From NCBI RefSeq assembly GCF_046098205.1, contig NZ_JBJURJ010000027.1, positions 17,594 to 81,593 on the forward strand: DNA of 64,000 nt, given 5' to 3'. Below are positions 53,254-62,161 of the stretch, piece by piece. The DNA is from Paenibacillus_AR mesotrionivorans. Lineage in GTDB: Bacteria > Bacillota > Bacilli > Paenibacillales > NBRC-103111. Position 1 is the stretch's first letter, and the number at the start of each line of letters is the position of its first letter. The notes beneath the pieces are model-generated. The model was not told the origin of the DNA. It saw only the letters and a list, made by a program, of their open reading frames with translations, and made no database searches. Made by a program: the position numbers and the translations under genes.

Positions 53254-53447
53254 CGCTTTGTGAACACCTCGTTCTGGCAGATTGGGTGCGGGCCGCATCT
53301 ATGCTTGCGTCCGAAAAAGTACAGTTCTTGCTTGCTTATCCTATCATACCAAAAAAAGAGTCCTGTCGAAACCGCGGCCTGTCCGGAAGCTGCATTATAG
53401 CGGATGGAGCAGGTACACGCAAACGGTCCGCCATCTCTCCCACAGAT

Positions 53448-53638
53448 AATAGCGGACCACAAATGTATGCTATTCATGAAAAAGTGCCGGATTTCCTTGA
53501 ATAGCGTACATGTTTTGTATCCTATTGCCTCCAAAAGCGCTCCCGCAGCCCCTCAAAACCCGAATAGCACACATTTTATGTACGCTATTCATGTCAAACC
53601 CCCGCTCCCCGCCAATTAGCATACTTTTTATGGCGCTT
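53448..53638. repeat. Diverged four-arm element R8
   Basis: Core arms resemble AATAGCGTACATNTTATG and its complement: TAGCGGACCACAAATGTATGCTATTC at 53448, GAATAGCGTACATG near 53499, GAATAGCACACATTTTATGTACGCTATTC around 53562 and TTAGCATACTTTTTATGGCGC at 53614. Total length (about 190) equals that of R1-R7, but the arms are different. The 53254-53786 gap has no supported gene. Confidence 0.45.
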
Positions 53639-53786
53639 ACATCTGTGCGTCGGCCGAATCTTTGGGAACAGTCCCCAAACTTTACACCGCCTTGACCATA
53701 TCCGGCTTATCACTTAACGGACAGAAGCTACAATAAAGGCAGCACTGCACATCTGCATCACCCCTATCCAAAGGAGATGAACCCCC

Positions 53787-54236
53787 ATGCCAATCTCAGC
53801 CAATCTAAACGGCATTCTCCGCCCCATTCCCCAAATCGGGTTTTCCGAACCCTGTGCCCAAGCCGAAGCGCTGATGTTCCGCTACCCCGACGCCGGCTGC
53901 TTGGCCGTTGTGGACCGGGTAGGACGCCCGGCCGGAGTGATTGTGTACAACCGCTTTTTTCACCTGCTGACCGCCAGCCGCAATATGGCCTATCTGCTCC
54001 GCCAGCCCGTCCACAGCATGATGTCCGCCCCTTCCCTGGTAGCCGAGCTTCATGCCGATCCCGAAGAGGTGCTGCAGCAGGCGGAACGCCGCCACCAAGT
54101 CCAACGCCGGGACCCGGTGCTGGTGATGGAAGGCGAGCGGATTGCCGGCGCCCTGCATATCCCCGACCTGGAGCTCCTTCAAACCGCCCCCGCTCCCACA
54201 AGAGATCAGGAACAGATAACAGACCTCTCCCGCTGA
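53787..54236 (+). CDS. CBS-domain-like protein
   Basis: The product has 149 residues with a CBS-like pattern: AEALMFRYPDAGCLAVVDRVGRPAGVIVYNRFF, then AYLLRQPVHSMM, and RDPVLVMEGERIAGALHIPDLE. It is related in design to the CBS region of the EAL/GGDEF protein downstream (VVLDKGRPVGLVMRERLF-like). The start has AAGGAGATG upstream. CBS pairs usually bind adenine nucleotides; no catalytic domain is attached here. Confidence 0.72.
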   Translation: MPISANLNGILRPIPQIGFSEPCAQAEALMFRYPDAGCLAVVDRVGRPAGVIVYNRFFHLLTASRNMAYLLRQPVHSMMSAPSLVAELHADPEEVLQQAERRHQVQRRDPVLVMEGERIAGALHIPDLELLQTAPAPTRDQEQITDLSR

Positions 54237-54237
54237 C

Positions 54238-54263
54238 AAGACCGCTGCAGCCGCAACGGTCTT
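54238..54263 (+). terminator. Terminator of the CBS-like gene
   Basis: AAGACCG / CGGTCTT stem followed by TTGTTTTCC, immediately after the stop codon. Confidence 0.85.
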
Positions 54264-54345
54264 TTGTTTTCCCAAAATCCGCATCCCTTCAAATAATACA
54301 GGCCGGCAGCGCATATGCTGGTTATAGAAAGGCGGTGAGACGAAG

Positions 54346-55110
54346 ATGCATAAAGCTTCCTTCACGCCGGAGCGGATCAAGGTGGTTTTCTTTGATGTGA
54401 ACGAAACGCTGCTGGACCCGGCCAATTCCTTCAAGCAGGCGTTCCGGAGCGTATGGGAGGATTTTTCGGGAAGACTGTCCCGTGGGGAGGATACGGCGGA
54501 TTGGCAGGACATCTGGACCAGCTTTCAGGCGGAGCAAAAAGCGCTGCGTCCTCCCGGCGGCCGGCGGGATTTCTGGAGCGAGCAGGTGAAGCGCAATCCG
54601 GCAGCTTTGGCTGCGACCCTCAAAAAACACGGACTTAGCCTCGGAGACACGGCGCTGGAGGGGTTTTTCGGCAAGGTGGCGGAAGCCCAGGAGCGGTCTC
54701 CGGTATTGTTCCCCGGTACGGACAAGGCTTTGTCCGCCCTGTCCCAGAAGTACCGGCTGGGTGTCATCTCCAACGGCATCCAGACCAAACAGACCGCACG
54801 TCTCCGGGCGGCCGGCCAGCTCCCTCCCATCCGGGAGGAGAATATGTTTTTCTCCGGCGCCTTGGGCAGCCGCAAGCCCGATCCCCTCATCTTCCGTCAC
54901 GCGCTGGAGCGGATGGGCGTCCGTCCCAATCAGGCGGTGATGGTCGGCAATTCCTGGACCAAGGATGTGCTGGGTGCGGTGCATGTCCACATGAATGCCG
55001 TCTGGTTCCGCTCCGGACGCAAGCAGAAGCATTTCCGCCGCAAGGTAGGCAATACAAGAATTGACGTCGTGGAAAATATGGAAGAACTCCTGGCGTTGTT
55101 CGAGCTGTAA
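54346..55110 (+). CDS. HAD-superfamily hydrolase (YjjG-like)
   Basis: The product has 254 residues. Motif I is VVFFDVNETLLDP (nucleophile Asp), motif II is LGVISNGIQ, motif III Lys is in GSRKPDPLIF and motif IV is MVGNSWTKDVLGA. The cap is helical, as in YjjG/haloacid dehalogenase type. It dephosphorylates a small metabolite such as a nucleotide or sugar phosphate. GAAAGGCGGTGAGACG precedes the start. It is convergent with the c-di-GMP gene. Confidence 0.88.
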   Translation: MHKASFTPERIKVVFFDVNETLLDPANSFKQAFRSVWEDFSGRLSRGEDTADWQDIWTSFQAEQKALRPPGGRRDFWSEQVKRNPAALAATLKKHGLSLGDTALEGFFGKVAEAQERSPVLFPGTDKALSALSQKYRLGVISNGIQTKQTARLRAAGQLPPIREENMFFSGALGSRKPDPLIFRHALERMGVRPNQAVMVGNSWTKDVLGAVHVHMNAVWFRSGRKQKHFRRKVGNTRIDVVENMEELLALFEL

Positions 55111-55124
55111 CGGAATAAAGCCGG

Positions 55125-57332
55125 CTACAGATAGGCCTTTACGTAGAGGCTTCCTGCAGCGGACTTGGCCTTTTTCTTCAAGGCGGCAGCCGTCTCCGAA
55201 ATTTGGTCCAGAGTGATCCGTTCCCGAAACTCACAAATTAACAAGGACAGGGACAGATGCAAGCCCCCTCCCTCCACAGGGCGGTTGTTCCGGTCCGTGA
55301 CCGTCCCCCATATCCCCACATCCTCCATCAGCAGCTCCACTCCCAGCTTGAAGCGGCGGATAATCTCCTCACACAGCTGCTCCGGTGCCCGGGTTTGCGA
55401 CAGAACGATAAAATCGTCCCCGCCGATATGTCCGACGAAATCCCTGGGATGCCCGCATGCGGAAACGGATTGCTGCAGCACATCCGCCGTCAGCTGGATC
55501 ATCTCGTCCCCTTTTTGAAAGCCGAACCGGTCATTGTACCACTTGAAATGATCCAAATCCGCATAAACCACAACGAACTTCGAGCTGTCCAGAATCCGCC
55601 GGTTCAGCTCGCGGCTGATCTGGGTATTGCCGGGAAGGCCGGTCAACGGGTTGGCCACCCGTGCATTCTCCATCCGCTCGTTGGTAATGCTCTCCAGAAT
55701 AGAGCGGATGGACGCCACCCCCAGGAGCTTCTCCCCTGTAGTAATAATCACCAGGTCATACAGGCGCTTCATCTCCCGGGCCATGGCCATCTGGGAAGCG
55801 GACTCCACCGGCAGCATCTCGTCCACAATCAATGCAGCACGGTCCATCAGCTGGCTGATGGGCCTGCTCCAGTATAGAGAGACCCCGTACCTGCCGGCCA
55901 GCTGCTGGAAAAGCCGCTCCCGCATGACAAGCCCTACCGGCCTTCCCTTATCCAAAATGACGGTTCCCTGCACATGCTCGTTGTGGTTGAAATAATCCGC
56001 GATGACGGAAATAGGCGTACCGCTTTCGTAGCTGCTTGCCGGCGAAGCCAATGCTCCGATCTGCATGACCCGGTCCTGACCCTGGAGATAGCTGATCCGC
56101 TTCACCTTGGAGACGATCTCCTCCGGCAGCTCCGCCTGTCCCGGGCGCGGGTATCCCAATAGATAACCTTGCCCGTAATGGACACCCAGCTGGCGCAGCT
56201 TCTGCAGCTCCTCCCAACACTCGATCCCCTCTGCAATAATCCGAATGCTCATCTTCCGGGCGAAGGAAACGAAGATCTCCAATAAGGTTTCCTTCATTTT
56301 GTCCAGGTGGATATTCTCAATCAGCGACCGGTCCACCTTAATAAAATCCGGCTTCAGCTCCGCAATGGCCTGCAGGGAGGAATAACCTGCCCCTGCGTCG
56401 TCGATGGCAATCTGATAGCCTTGATTGCGGTAATGCTCCAAGAGCAGCTTCGCCGTGTCGAAATCCTCAATCGAGCTGCGCTCTGTCAGCTCCAGCACCA
56501 CATTGCGGGGCTGGATGCCGCAGCGGCGGAGAATCTCCAGCGTAGCCCCCGGGGCAAATTGCGGGTCATGGATCACCTGGGCGGGGATGTTGATGAATAC
56601 CCGCTGGTCCTTGCCCAGCCCGGCGCAGCCCTCAATGGCTTTTTCCCGGGCCAGCCGGTCCAGAGCGTACAGCTCGCCGCTGGCTTCGGCGAAGCCGAAC
56701 AGCTCCAACGGGGAGTAGAAGATGCTCTCCTCCGGTCCGCGGGTTAAAGCCTCATAACCCAATACGGCGGCATCCTGCAGCGACACAATCGGCTGGTAGA
56801 CGGAACGGATGCTGCGTGCAGCCAGAATACTGCGGAAGGCCTCATCCTTCTCCTGGTCAAAAGGCGCGGGAAAAGGCGTATGCATATTCCGCATCGCCCG
56901 TTTCAAAGCCGATATCAGCCGCGCCTCTCCCGTCTCAAGCTCACCCGGAGCGATTAGGGAGCAGCCTGTATATAAGGGATACCCCCGTTCATTCCGATTG
57001 CCGTTGAACATAACCGTCAGCCGTGCATTGACGTTCTCAGCCAGCCGCTTCAGCCTGTATCCAGCGGAGGCAGGCTCTTGCTCATCCAGCTCGGCATAAA
57101 CCAGCCAGTCATCGCCCATCCGGCGGAACTGGCGGATCTCCGGCCATTCCCCCTGCAGTCCCCGGAGGACGTCCCCCGCTTCCTTAATCATCCGTCCGCA
57201 TGTTTCTGGGCCGAGGATCCGGACAAGCCCCGCATGCTCCACTACATCCACATAGATCAGACCTGCCGGCTTTTTACTGTCCGGCTTGAATATTTCCCCT
57301 GACCATTCTCTAAGCTTCTTCAGCTCCATCAT
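55125..57332 (-). CDS. EAL-CBS-GGDEF cyclic-di-GMP signalling protein
   Basis: The product has 735 residues. An N-terminal ~160-residue region resembles a degenerate GGDEF. Then comes an EAL domain (about 165-405) with YEALTRG, ELTERSS, DDAGAGYSSL, KVDRSLIEN and AEGIE, all apparently active residues. A CBS pair (~425-545) follows, then a GGDEF domain starting NPLTGLPGN whose signature reads GGDDF. EAL would hydrolyse c-di-GMP; the cyclase half is possibly inactive or GTP-binding regulatory. Monocistronic, upstream of the HAD gene on the opposite strand. Confidence 0.9.
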   Translation of the reverse strand: MMELKKLREWSGEIFKPDSKKPAGLIYVDVVEHAGLVRILGPETCGRMIKEAGDVLRGLQGEWPEIRQFRRMGDDWLVYAELDEQEPASAGYRLKRLAENVNARLTVMFNGNRNERGYPLYTGCSLIAPGELETGEARLISALKRAMRNMHTPFPAPFDQEKDEAFRSILAARSIRSVYQPIVSLQDAAVLGYEALTRGPEESIFYSPLELFGFAEASGELYALDRLAREKAIEGCAGLGKDQRVFINIPAQVIHDPQFAPGATLEILRRCGIQPRNVVLELTERSSIEDFDTAKLLLEHYRNQGYQIAIDDAGAGYSSLQAIAELKPDFIKVDRSLIENIHLDKMKETLLEIFVSFARKMSIRIIAEGIECWEELQKLRQLGVHYGQGYLLGYPRPGQAELPEEIVSKVKRISYLQGQDRVMQIGALASPASSYESGTPISVIADYFNHNEHVQGTVILDKGRPVGLVMRERLFQQLAGRYGVSLYWSRPISQLMDRAALIVDEMLPVESASQMAMAREMKRLYDLVIITTGEKLLGVASIRSILESITNERMENARVANPLTGLPGNTQISRELNRRILDSSKFVVVYADLDHFKWYNDRFGFQKGDEMIQLTADVLQQSVSACGHPRDFVGHIGGDDFIVLSQTRAPEQLCEEIIRRFKLGVELLMEDVGIWGTVTDRNNRPVEGGGLHLSLSLLICEFRERITLDQISETAAALKKKAKSAAGSLYVKAYL

Positions 57333-57358
57333 GCCGCTTTCCCCCGATTATGTAAAAA

Positions 57359-57412
57359 ACCTTTTCCGCACCATCGTAACATCGAAAGATGTCGGATAGA
57401 TTAGGAAAAGGT
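57359..57412 (-). terminator. Terminator of the pst-phoU operon
   Basis: ACCTTTTCC (57359-57367) pairs with GGAAAAGGT (57404-57412), with an inner ATCG/CGAT stem. On the minus strand it ends AAAGGTTTTTTACA, a clear T-run, 27 bases after the phoU stop. Confidence 0.82.
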
Positions 57413-57438
57413 CAATTTCATGTAAAATCTGGCTATTG

Positions 57439-58098
57439 CTACTTATTCAAATCCTTGCGCTTGCCGGTCACCATAAAGATGACACCCTCGGCAATATTGG
57501 TGGCATGATCCGCCACCCGCTCCAGATAATGTGCAGCCATCATCAGCTGCATCAGCTGCTTATTGCGGACGGTATCATTGCTCATCATGGGCATCACTTC
57601 GTTCAGCACCGTGCTGTAGATTCTGTCCACCTCGTCATCCAGCTCGGCCATATATGCCGCGCGGTTGACATTGCCTTCGGTGTAAGCCAGCAGGCTCTCC
57701 TGCAGCATCTTGATGCACAGGTCCGCCATCCGGGGCAAATCCACAATGGGCTTGATCAGCTCTTCCCCAGTCAGACGCCGGGTAATCTTGGCGATATCCA
57801 CCGCATGGTCGGCGATCCGCTCCAAATCCACCGCAAGCTTCCCGGCCATGGTGATGATCCGCAGGTCACCGGCCATAGGCTGCTGCAGGGCAACCAAACG
57901 CAGGCAGCGGTCTTCAATATCCAGCATCATTTGATCCAGGGCATCATCCTCATCGATGATGCTTTGGGCCAGGGCGCCATCCAAATTCTTCAAGGAATCC
58001 ACTGCTCTGTAAATTTGCTTCTCTACTGTTGTTCCCATATGCATCAGGAGATCTTGCATCGCTTTCAAGGACTGATGATAATTCGTTCTGGTATCCAC
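57439..58098 (-). CDS. phoU: Phosphate-specific transport regulator PhoU
   Basis: The product has 219 residues and is made of two three-helix bundles. The conserved metal-binding repeats are IKIANDLERIADHA-type: DLERIADHAVDIAK (about 90) and YLERVADHATNIAEG (near the C-terminus). It links the Pst transporter with PhoR signalling and limits phosphate uptake. It is the last gene of the pst operon. Confidence 0.96.
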   Translation of the reverse strand: MDTRTNYHQSLKAMQDLLMHMGTTVEKQIYRAVDSLKNLDGALAQSIIDEDDALDQMMLDIEDRCLRLVALQQPMAGDLRIITMAGKLAVDLERIADHAVDIAKITRRLTGEELIKPIVDLPRMADLCIKMLQESLLAYTEGNVNRAAYMAELDDEVDRIYSTVLNEVMPMMSNDTVRNKQLMQLMMAAHYLERVADHATNIAEGVIFMVTGKRKDLNK

Positions 58099-58129
58099 CC
58101 TGGGTACACCCCTCTTATGATCTGATTTA

Positions 58130-58885
58130 TTAGCCGAAACGGCCTGTAATATAATCCTCTGTGCGTTGATCCCGGGGCGTCGTGAAAATGGTATCTGTAT
58201 TGTCCGTTTCCACCATATAGCCGTTCAGGAAAAACGAAGTGAAGTCCGAAATCCGTGCTGCCTGCTGCATATTATGAGTAACGATGATGATGGTATACCA
58301 TTCCTTCAGGGATTGGGACAACTCCTCCACCTTCAGGGTGGAGATGGGGTCCAGCGCTGAGGTGGGTTCATCCATCAGGAGCACATCAGGCTCTACCGCC
58401 AGCAGTCTCGCGATGCACAGCCGCTGCTGCTGTCCGCCGGACAGCCCCAATGCGGACTTGCCCAACCGGTCATGCACTTCGTCCCATAATGCCGCCTGCT
58501 TGAGGCTTTTTTCCACAATACCATCCAGAATGCTCTTCTTCTTAATGCCGTGAACCCGCGGACCATAAGCAATGTTATCGTAGATGCTCATGGGGAACGG
58601 ATTAGGCCGTTGGAACACCATACCGACCTTCTTGCGAAGGCTCACCACATCGGTGCCGGTGCTGTTGATGTTCACACCCTCTACATTCACATCTCCGGTT
58701 ATCCGGACATTGTCGATCAGGTCATTCATCCGGTTCAAGGTGCGGAGGAAGGTGGATTTGCCGCAGCCGGACGGGCCGATCAGGGCGTGGATGGTGTTTT
58801 TCTTGATATCCAGGTTGATATCATGAAGGGCGTGATTATCACCGTAAAACAGATTCAGGTTGCGTACCGATATTTTAGGCTCCAT
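58130..58885 (-). CDS. pstB: Phosphate ABC transporter ATP-binding protein PstB
   Basis: The product has 251 residues. Walker A GPSGCGKST, signature LSGGQQQRL, Walker B VLLMDEPTSALD and switch IIVTHNMQQA. The FQRPNPFPMSIYDN region is PstB-specific. It energises high-affinity phosphate import. It follows pstA by six bases and precedes phoU by 31 bases. Confidence 0.97.
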   Translation of the reverse strand: MEPKISVRNLNLFYGDNHALHDINLDIKKNTIHALIGPSGCGKSTFLRTLNRMNDLIDNVRITGDVNVEGVNINSTGTDVVSLRKKVGMVFQRPNPFPMSIYDNIAYGPRVHGIKKKSILDGIVEKSLKQAALWDEVHDRLGKSALGLSGGQQQRLCIARLLAVEPDVLLMDEPTSALDPISTLKVEELSQSLKEWYTIIIVTHNMQQAARISDFTSFFLNGYMVETDNTDTIFTTPRDQRTEDYITGRFG

Positions 58886-58891
58886 GGACGG

Positions 58892-59776
58892 TTACTTCCC
58901 TCCGTTGAATTTTTTGGACAGAATCCGGCTGGGAACGGCGATCAGCAGGTTGAAGAGCAGGACCACCAGGACCAGCAGGGCGCCGCTGCCCTGGGCGATT
59001 TGTTTGGCGTCGGGTACCAGGGACGAAGCCTGCACATACCACAGATGGACCGAGAGGGTTTCGCCCATAGCTGTCAAATCGAAGTCGGGGAAGTGCCGGG
59101 ATACGGATACGCCCGAGGTATAGATCAGAATGGCGGACTCCCCCAGTGCCCGGCCTGAAACCAGCGTGATGCCGGTGATGAGCGTAGGCAGCGCTGCGGG
59201 CAGCATGACCTTGCGGATCGCCTGCCAGCGGGTAGAGCCTAAGGCAAGTGAAGCCTCCCAATAGGAATCGGGCACCGCCCGCAGAGCTTCCTCCGTGTTA
59301 CGGACCAGAACCGGCAGATTCAAGAGAGCCAAGCTCAAGGCGCCGGCAATGATGGAGAATTTCATCCCCATCCAGTTTACGAAAACCAGGTAACCGAACA
59401 GGCCGAATACAATGGACGGAACGGAGGACAGGGCCTCCACCGAAATCCGGATCAGGTTCGTAAAACGGTTTTTCTTGGCGTAGATGGCCAGGTAAATCCC
59501 TGCTCCGAAGCCGATAGGCAGCGACACTGCCATGGACAGGAACAGAATATAGAAGGAGTTGAACAGCATAGGGCCTACACCCCCGCCTGCCCGCACCTCA
59601 CTAGGCTTTCCGAAGATAAAGCTGGGGGTCAGATGCTTCAGACCCGGACCGAGAATTTTATACAGGAACCAGCCGAGAATCACAATAATCAGGAAGCCGA
59701 TTCCCCAAAGAAGGACGGTAGCCGCTTTGTCGAACATTTTGTTTCGTTGCGCCACTTTGGATGGGGTCGTTATCAT
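58892..59776 (-). CDS. pstA: Phosphate ABC transporter permease PstA
   Basis: The product has 294 residues and six helices. The EAA loop reads SYWEASLALGSTRWQAIRKV, and the C-terminal domain is LNLPVLVRN... type. It forms the channel with PstC. Its start overlaps the pstC stop by four bases, and it has the length of known PstA. Confidence 0.95.
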   Translation of the reverse strand: MITTPSKVAQRNKMFDKAATVLLWGIGFLIIVILGWFLYKILGPGLKHLTPSFIFGKPSEVRAGGGVGPMLFNSFYILFLSMAVSLPIGFGAGIYLAIYAKKNRFTNLIRISVEALSSVPSIVFGLFGYLVFVNWMGMKFSIIAGALSLALLNLPVLVRNTEEALRAVPDSYWEASLALGSTRWQAIRKVMLPAALPTLITGITLVSGRALGESAILIYTSGVSVSRHFPDFDLTAMGETLSVHLWYVQASSLVPDAKQIAQGSGALLVLVVLLFNLLIAVPSRILSKKFNGGK

Positions 59777-60726
59777 TTGACTTCACTCCTTTTGGCCAGG
59801 ACGCGGATGCCGATGATCAGCGCAAGGGAGATTAATAGCAGCATAAGGGCCATTAGATACAGCGCGTTGTTCCAGGCCGTCCCGTAAAAGGTGGAGGGCA
59901 TGTCCTTCACGATAGCCGTGGTCAGAACCGTAGTGGAGTCCAGGAGGGACTTCGGCATCTGCGGGGAATTGCCGATGACCATGAATACAGCCATGGTTTC
60001 CCCGATGGCCCGGCCCATTCCCAGAATGATGGCCGTGATGACCCCAGGCCGGGAAGCGGGCAGCAGCACCTTCCAGATGGTCTGCCAGCGTGTTGCGCCA
60101 AGAGCCAGGGAAGCCTCCTCCAGGCGGACAGGCAAGGAACGGATGGCGTCCTCGGAAATGGACAGGATCGTAGGCATAATCATAACGGCCAGGATGATCG
60201 CAGCAGGCAGAATGCCATAACCGACGGTACTGGGGAAAAGCTTATGCAGAAACGGCACAATGACGGTCATGCCGATAAAGCCGTACACAACGGAGGGAAT
60301 CCCCACGAACAAATCCGTTACCGGACGCAGAATTTCCCGCATCCACTGAGGTGCGACTTTGGCCATGAATACGGCGCCGCCCAAGGCAATGGGCAAGGAC
60401 AGCAGCACCGACAGCAGGGTCAGCACCATGGTACTGAAGAAGAATGGGAAGGCTCCGAACCGGCCTTCGCTGGGTGTCCAGTCCAGAGAGAAGAAAAAGG
60501 AGCTGAGCGACACCTCCCGGAAGGTCTGTGTCCCTTGATAACCCACGAAAAAAATCAATGTAAAAATAATAACGGACACGATTGTTGCGCTTAGGATAAA
60601 CACCCATCTCATGGCTGCGTCTTCCCCAAGCCGCATTCTGGTCCAGCGTGACACGGGACCGGACTTTCTCTCATTCGTAGCAGGAACTTCCTCCGCCGCG
60701 ATTGACAAATTAAAAACCTCCTTCAT
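59773..60726 (-). CDS. pstC: Phosphate ABC transporter permease PstC
   Basis: The product has 317 residues from ATG 60726, favoured by GAGAGAGGCGTT upstream; the frame extends to 60750. Six helices; the EAA loop is RLEEASLALGATRWQTIWKVLLP. It is encoded after pstS with a 250-base gap that holds an attenuator-like hairpin and a PhoP-box-like repeat. Confidence 0.95.
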   Translation of the reverse strand: MKEVFNLSIAAEEVPATNERKSGPVSRWTRMRLGEDAAMRWVFILSATIVSVIIFTLIFFVGYQGTQTFREVSLSSFFFSLDWTPSEGRFGAFPFFFSTMVLTLLSVLLSLPIALGGAVFMAKVAPQWMREILRPVTDLFVGIPSVVYGFIGMTVIVPFLHKLFPSTVGYGILPAAIILAVMIMPTILSISEDAIRSLPVRLEEASLALGATRWQTIWKVLLPASRPGVITAIILGMGRAIGETMAVFMVIGNSPQMPKSLLDSTTVLTTAIVKDMPSTFYGTAWNNALYLMALMLLLISLALIIGIRVLAKRSEVK

Positions 60727-60774
60727 AACGCCTCTCTCTACTTGCTTCATTCTAATTCACCACTGTTATGGAAT

Positions 60775-60802
60775 CATTAATGAATTGTAAACGTGGTGTA
60801 AA
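60775..60802 (-). promoter_or_regulatory. Candidate PhoP box upstream of pstC
   Basis: Three half sites spaced 11 bases apart on the minus strand: TTTACA (60797-60802), TTTACA (60786-60791) and TTAATG (60775-60780). This matches the Bacillus PhoP-box form TTNACA with 11-bp phasing, suggesting an additional phosphate-starvation promoter inside the operon. Confidence 0.65.
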
Positions 60803-60904
60803 CATTTTTGGCGTACCGGAAGACACAACAAAAGACGGCTTTCGACTATTTTCGTCCGCCGTCCAATGTTGTATTCCCATTCCGGTGCCACTCTCATCCG
60901 CAAT

Positions 60905-60932
60905 AAAAGCCCCGCCTTGCGGCAGAGCTTTT
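60905..60932 (-). terminator. Attenuator-like terminator between pstS and pstC
   Basis: AAAAGC-CCGCC-TT-GCGG-GCTTTT hairpin about 45 bases after the pstS stop, ending TTTTATTG on the minus strand. Partial termination here would raise the level of binding protein over the membrane subunits. Confidence 0.72.
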
Positions 60933-60976
60933 ATCATCTTTATCTAGGCGTATCTGGATTGAAACTTGTTCCTTCA

Positions 60977-61912
60977 TTATTTCTTGGGTGCAAGGCTAGC
61001 AGGCAGGAAGCCCAGTTCTTCAATCTTGGACTTGGTTTTGCCGGAAGCGGGTTTTTGGTACTCGTCGCCCAGGATGTAGTCCAGGAACGCCTTGGTTGCG
61101 CCAGTAGGCTCACCCTTGGTGTACATATGCTCAATGCCGAACAGCGGGTAGGTTCCGCCCTTAATGGTGTCCGCGGAGTAAGATACGCCATCGAACTTAA
61201 CAGCCTTCAGGGTGTTGTCAATGTAAGGAGTATCGATATAGCCGATGGAACCGGTGGTGGAGGCTACGGAAGTCTTCATGGCCCCGGACTCAGCTTGAGT
61301 GATGCCGTCCTTAGTGAATTGGGCAGTGCCCAGTACGATTTGTTGAACCAGCTTACGGGAGCCGGAGGAGTCAGGACGGTGGATCACGGTGATCTTTTGG
61401 TCCTTGCCGCCAACATCCTTCCAGTTGGTGATTTTGCCGGAGAAAATATCGGCAGCTTGTTGCTTAGTCAGGTTATCTACCGTTACATCATTGTTTACGA
61501 TAATAGCGAAAGGCGCTACAGCTACAATGTGGTCAACCAGACCCTTGTCCTTATATTCGTCGCCGGCTGCCACGTCGGAGTTACCGATGTTGGAGGTGCC
61601 GTCTGCTACGTTTTTCAAGCCTGTGCCGGAACCGCCGCCGGTTACGTTAATGGTAGCCTTGGAATTCTTGGCCATAAAGTCTTCAGCAGCAGCCTTTACC
61701 AGAGGAAGCAATGCGCTGGAGCCGGAAGCTGTAACGGTGCCTTCCACTGTCGGTGCCTTGGATGCTGCGGGAGATGCTGCAGTGCCCGCCGATGCCGCTG
61801 TGCTTGCTGCCGGGCTGCTGGCGGAAGTATCTTCTTTTTTGTCTCCGCATCCTGCCAAAACCCCCACCATCATCATTGCAGAAAGAATCAGTACCAACCA
61901 TTTCTTAGACAT
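60977..61912 (-). CDS. pstS: Phosphate-binding lipoprotein PstS
   Basis: The product has 311 residues. The lipoprotein signal MSKKWLVLILSAMMMVGVLAG precedes Cys22 and an Ala/Ser-rich linker. The binding domain begins GTVTASGSSALLPLVKAAAE and contains ITVIHRPDSSGSRKLVQQIVLG, the phosphate loop of PstS. It captures phosphate outside the membrane and feeds it to PstCAB. It is the first gene of the operon. Confidence 0.95.
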   Translation of the reverse strand: MSKKWLVLILSAMMMVGVLAGCGDKKEDTSASSPAASTAASAGTAASPAASKAPTVEGTVTASGSSALLPLVKAAAEDFMAKNSKATINVTGGGSGTGLKNVADGTSNIGNSDVAAGDEYKDKGLVDHIVAVAPFAIIVNNDVTVDNLTKQQAADIFSGKITNWKDVGGKDQKITVIHRPDSSGSRKLVQQIVLGTAQFTKDGITQAESGAMKTSVASTTGSIGYIDTPYIDNTLKAVKFDGVSYSADTIKGGTYPLFGIEHMYTKGEPTGATKAFLDYILGDEYQKPASGKTKSKIEELGFLPASLAPKK

Positions 61913-61989
61913 GTTCTCTTTGTCCTCCTTAGTGTTATCTTTCTGTAACCCATGGTAACAGCGTTTTGTTAAGCTTAAACCCTAGATTC

Positions 61990-62006
61990 GTAAACGGAGT
62001 GTAAAA
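61990..62006 (-). promoter_or_regulatory. Candidate PhoP box upstream of pstS
   Basis: On the minus strand TTTACA (62001-62006) and TTTACG (61990-61995) are 11 bases apart, with a weaker GTTTAA site 11 bases further upstream. Distance from pstS is about 80-95 bases. Confidence 0.5.
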
Positions 62007-62068
62007 GATTTTAAACATGCGATAACATGAATAGGGACGTTTTCCCAAGGTTTCGACAACTTTATGAC

Positions 62069-62096
62069 TTTACAATTCCCTTACATTTCCGTGACG
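62069..62096 (+). promoter_or_regulatory. Candidate PhoP box on the chemoreceptor side
   Basis: TTTACA (62069-62074), CTTACA (62080-62085) and GTGACG (62091-62096) follow the same 11-base phasing on the plus strand, 65-95 bases before the chemoreceptor start. It might make the receptor gene phosphate-responsive or help pstS control from a distance. Confidence 0.42.
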
Positions 62097-62161
62097 CTGC
62101 GATTATAAATCGCCTATATAGTTGAAGCGTAATTCATTCGATCGTTGGAGGGTGCATACAT

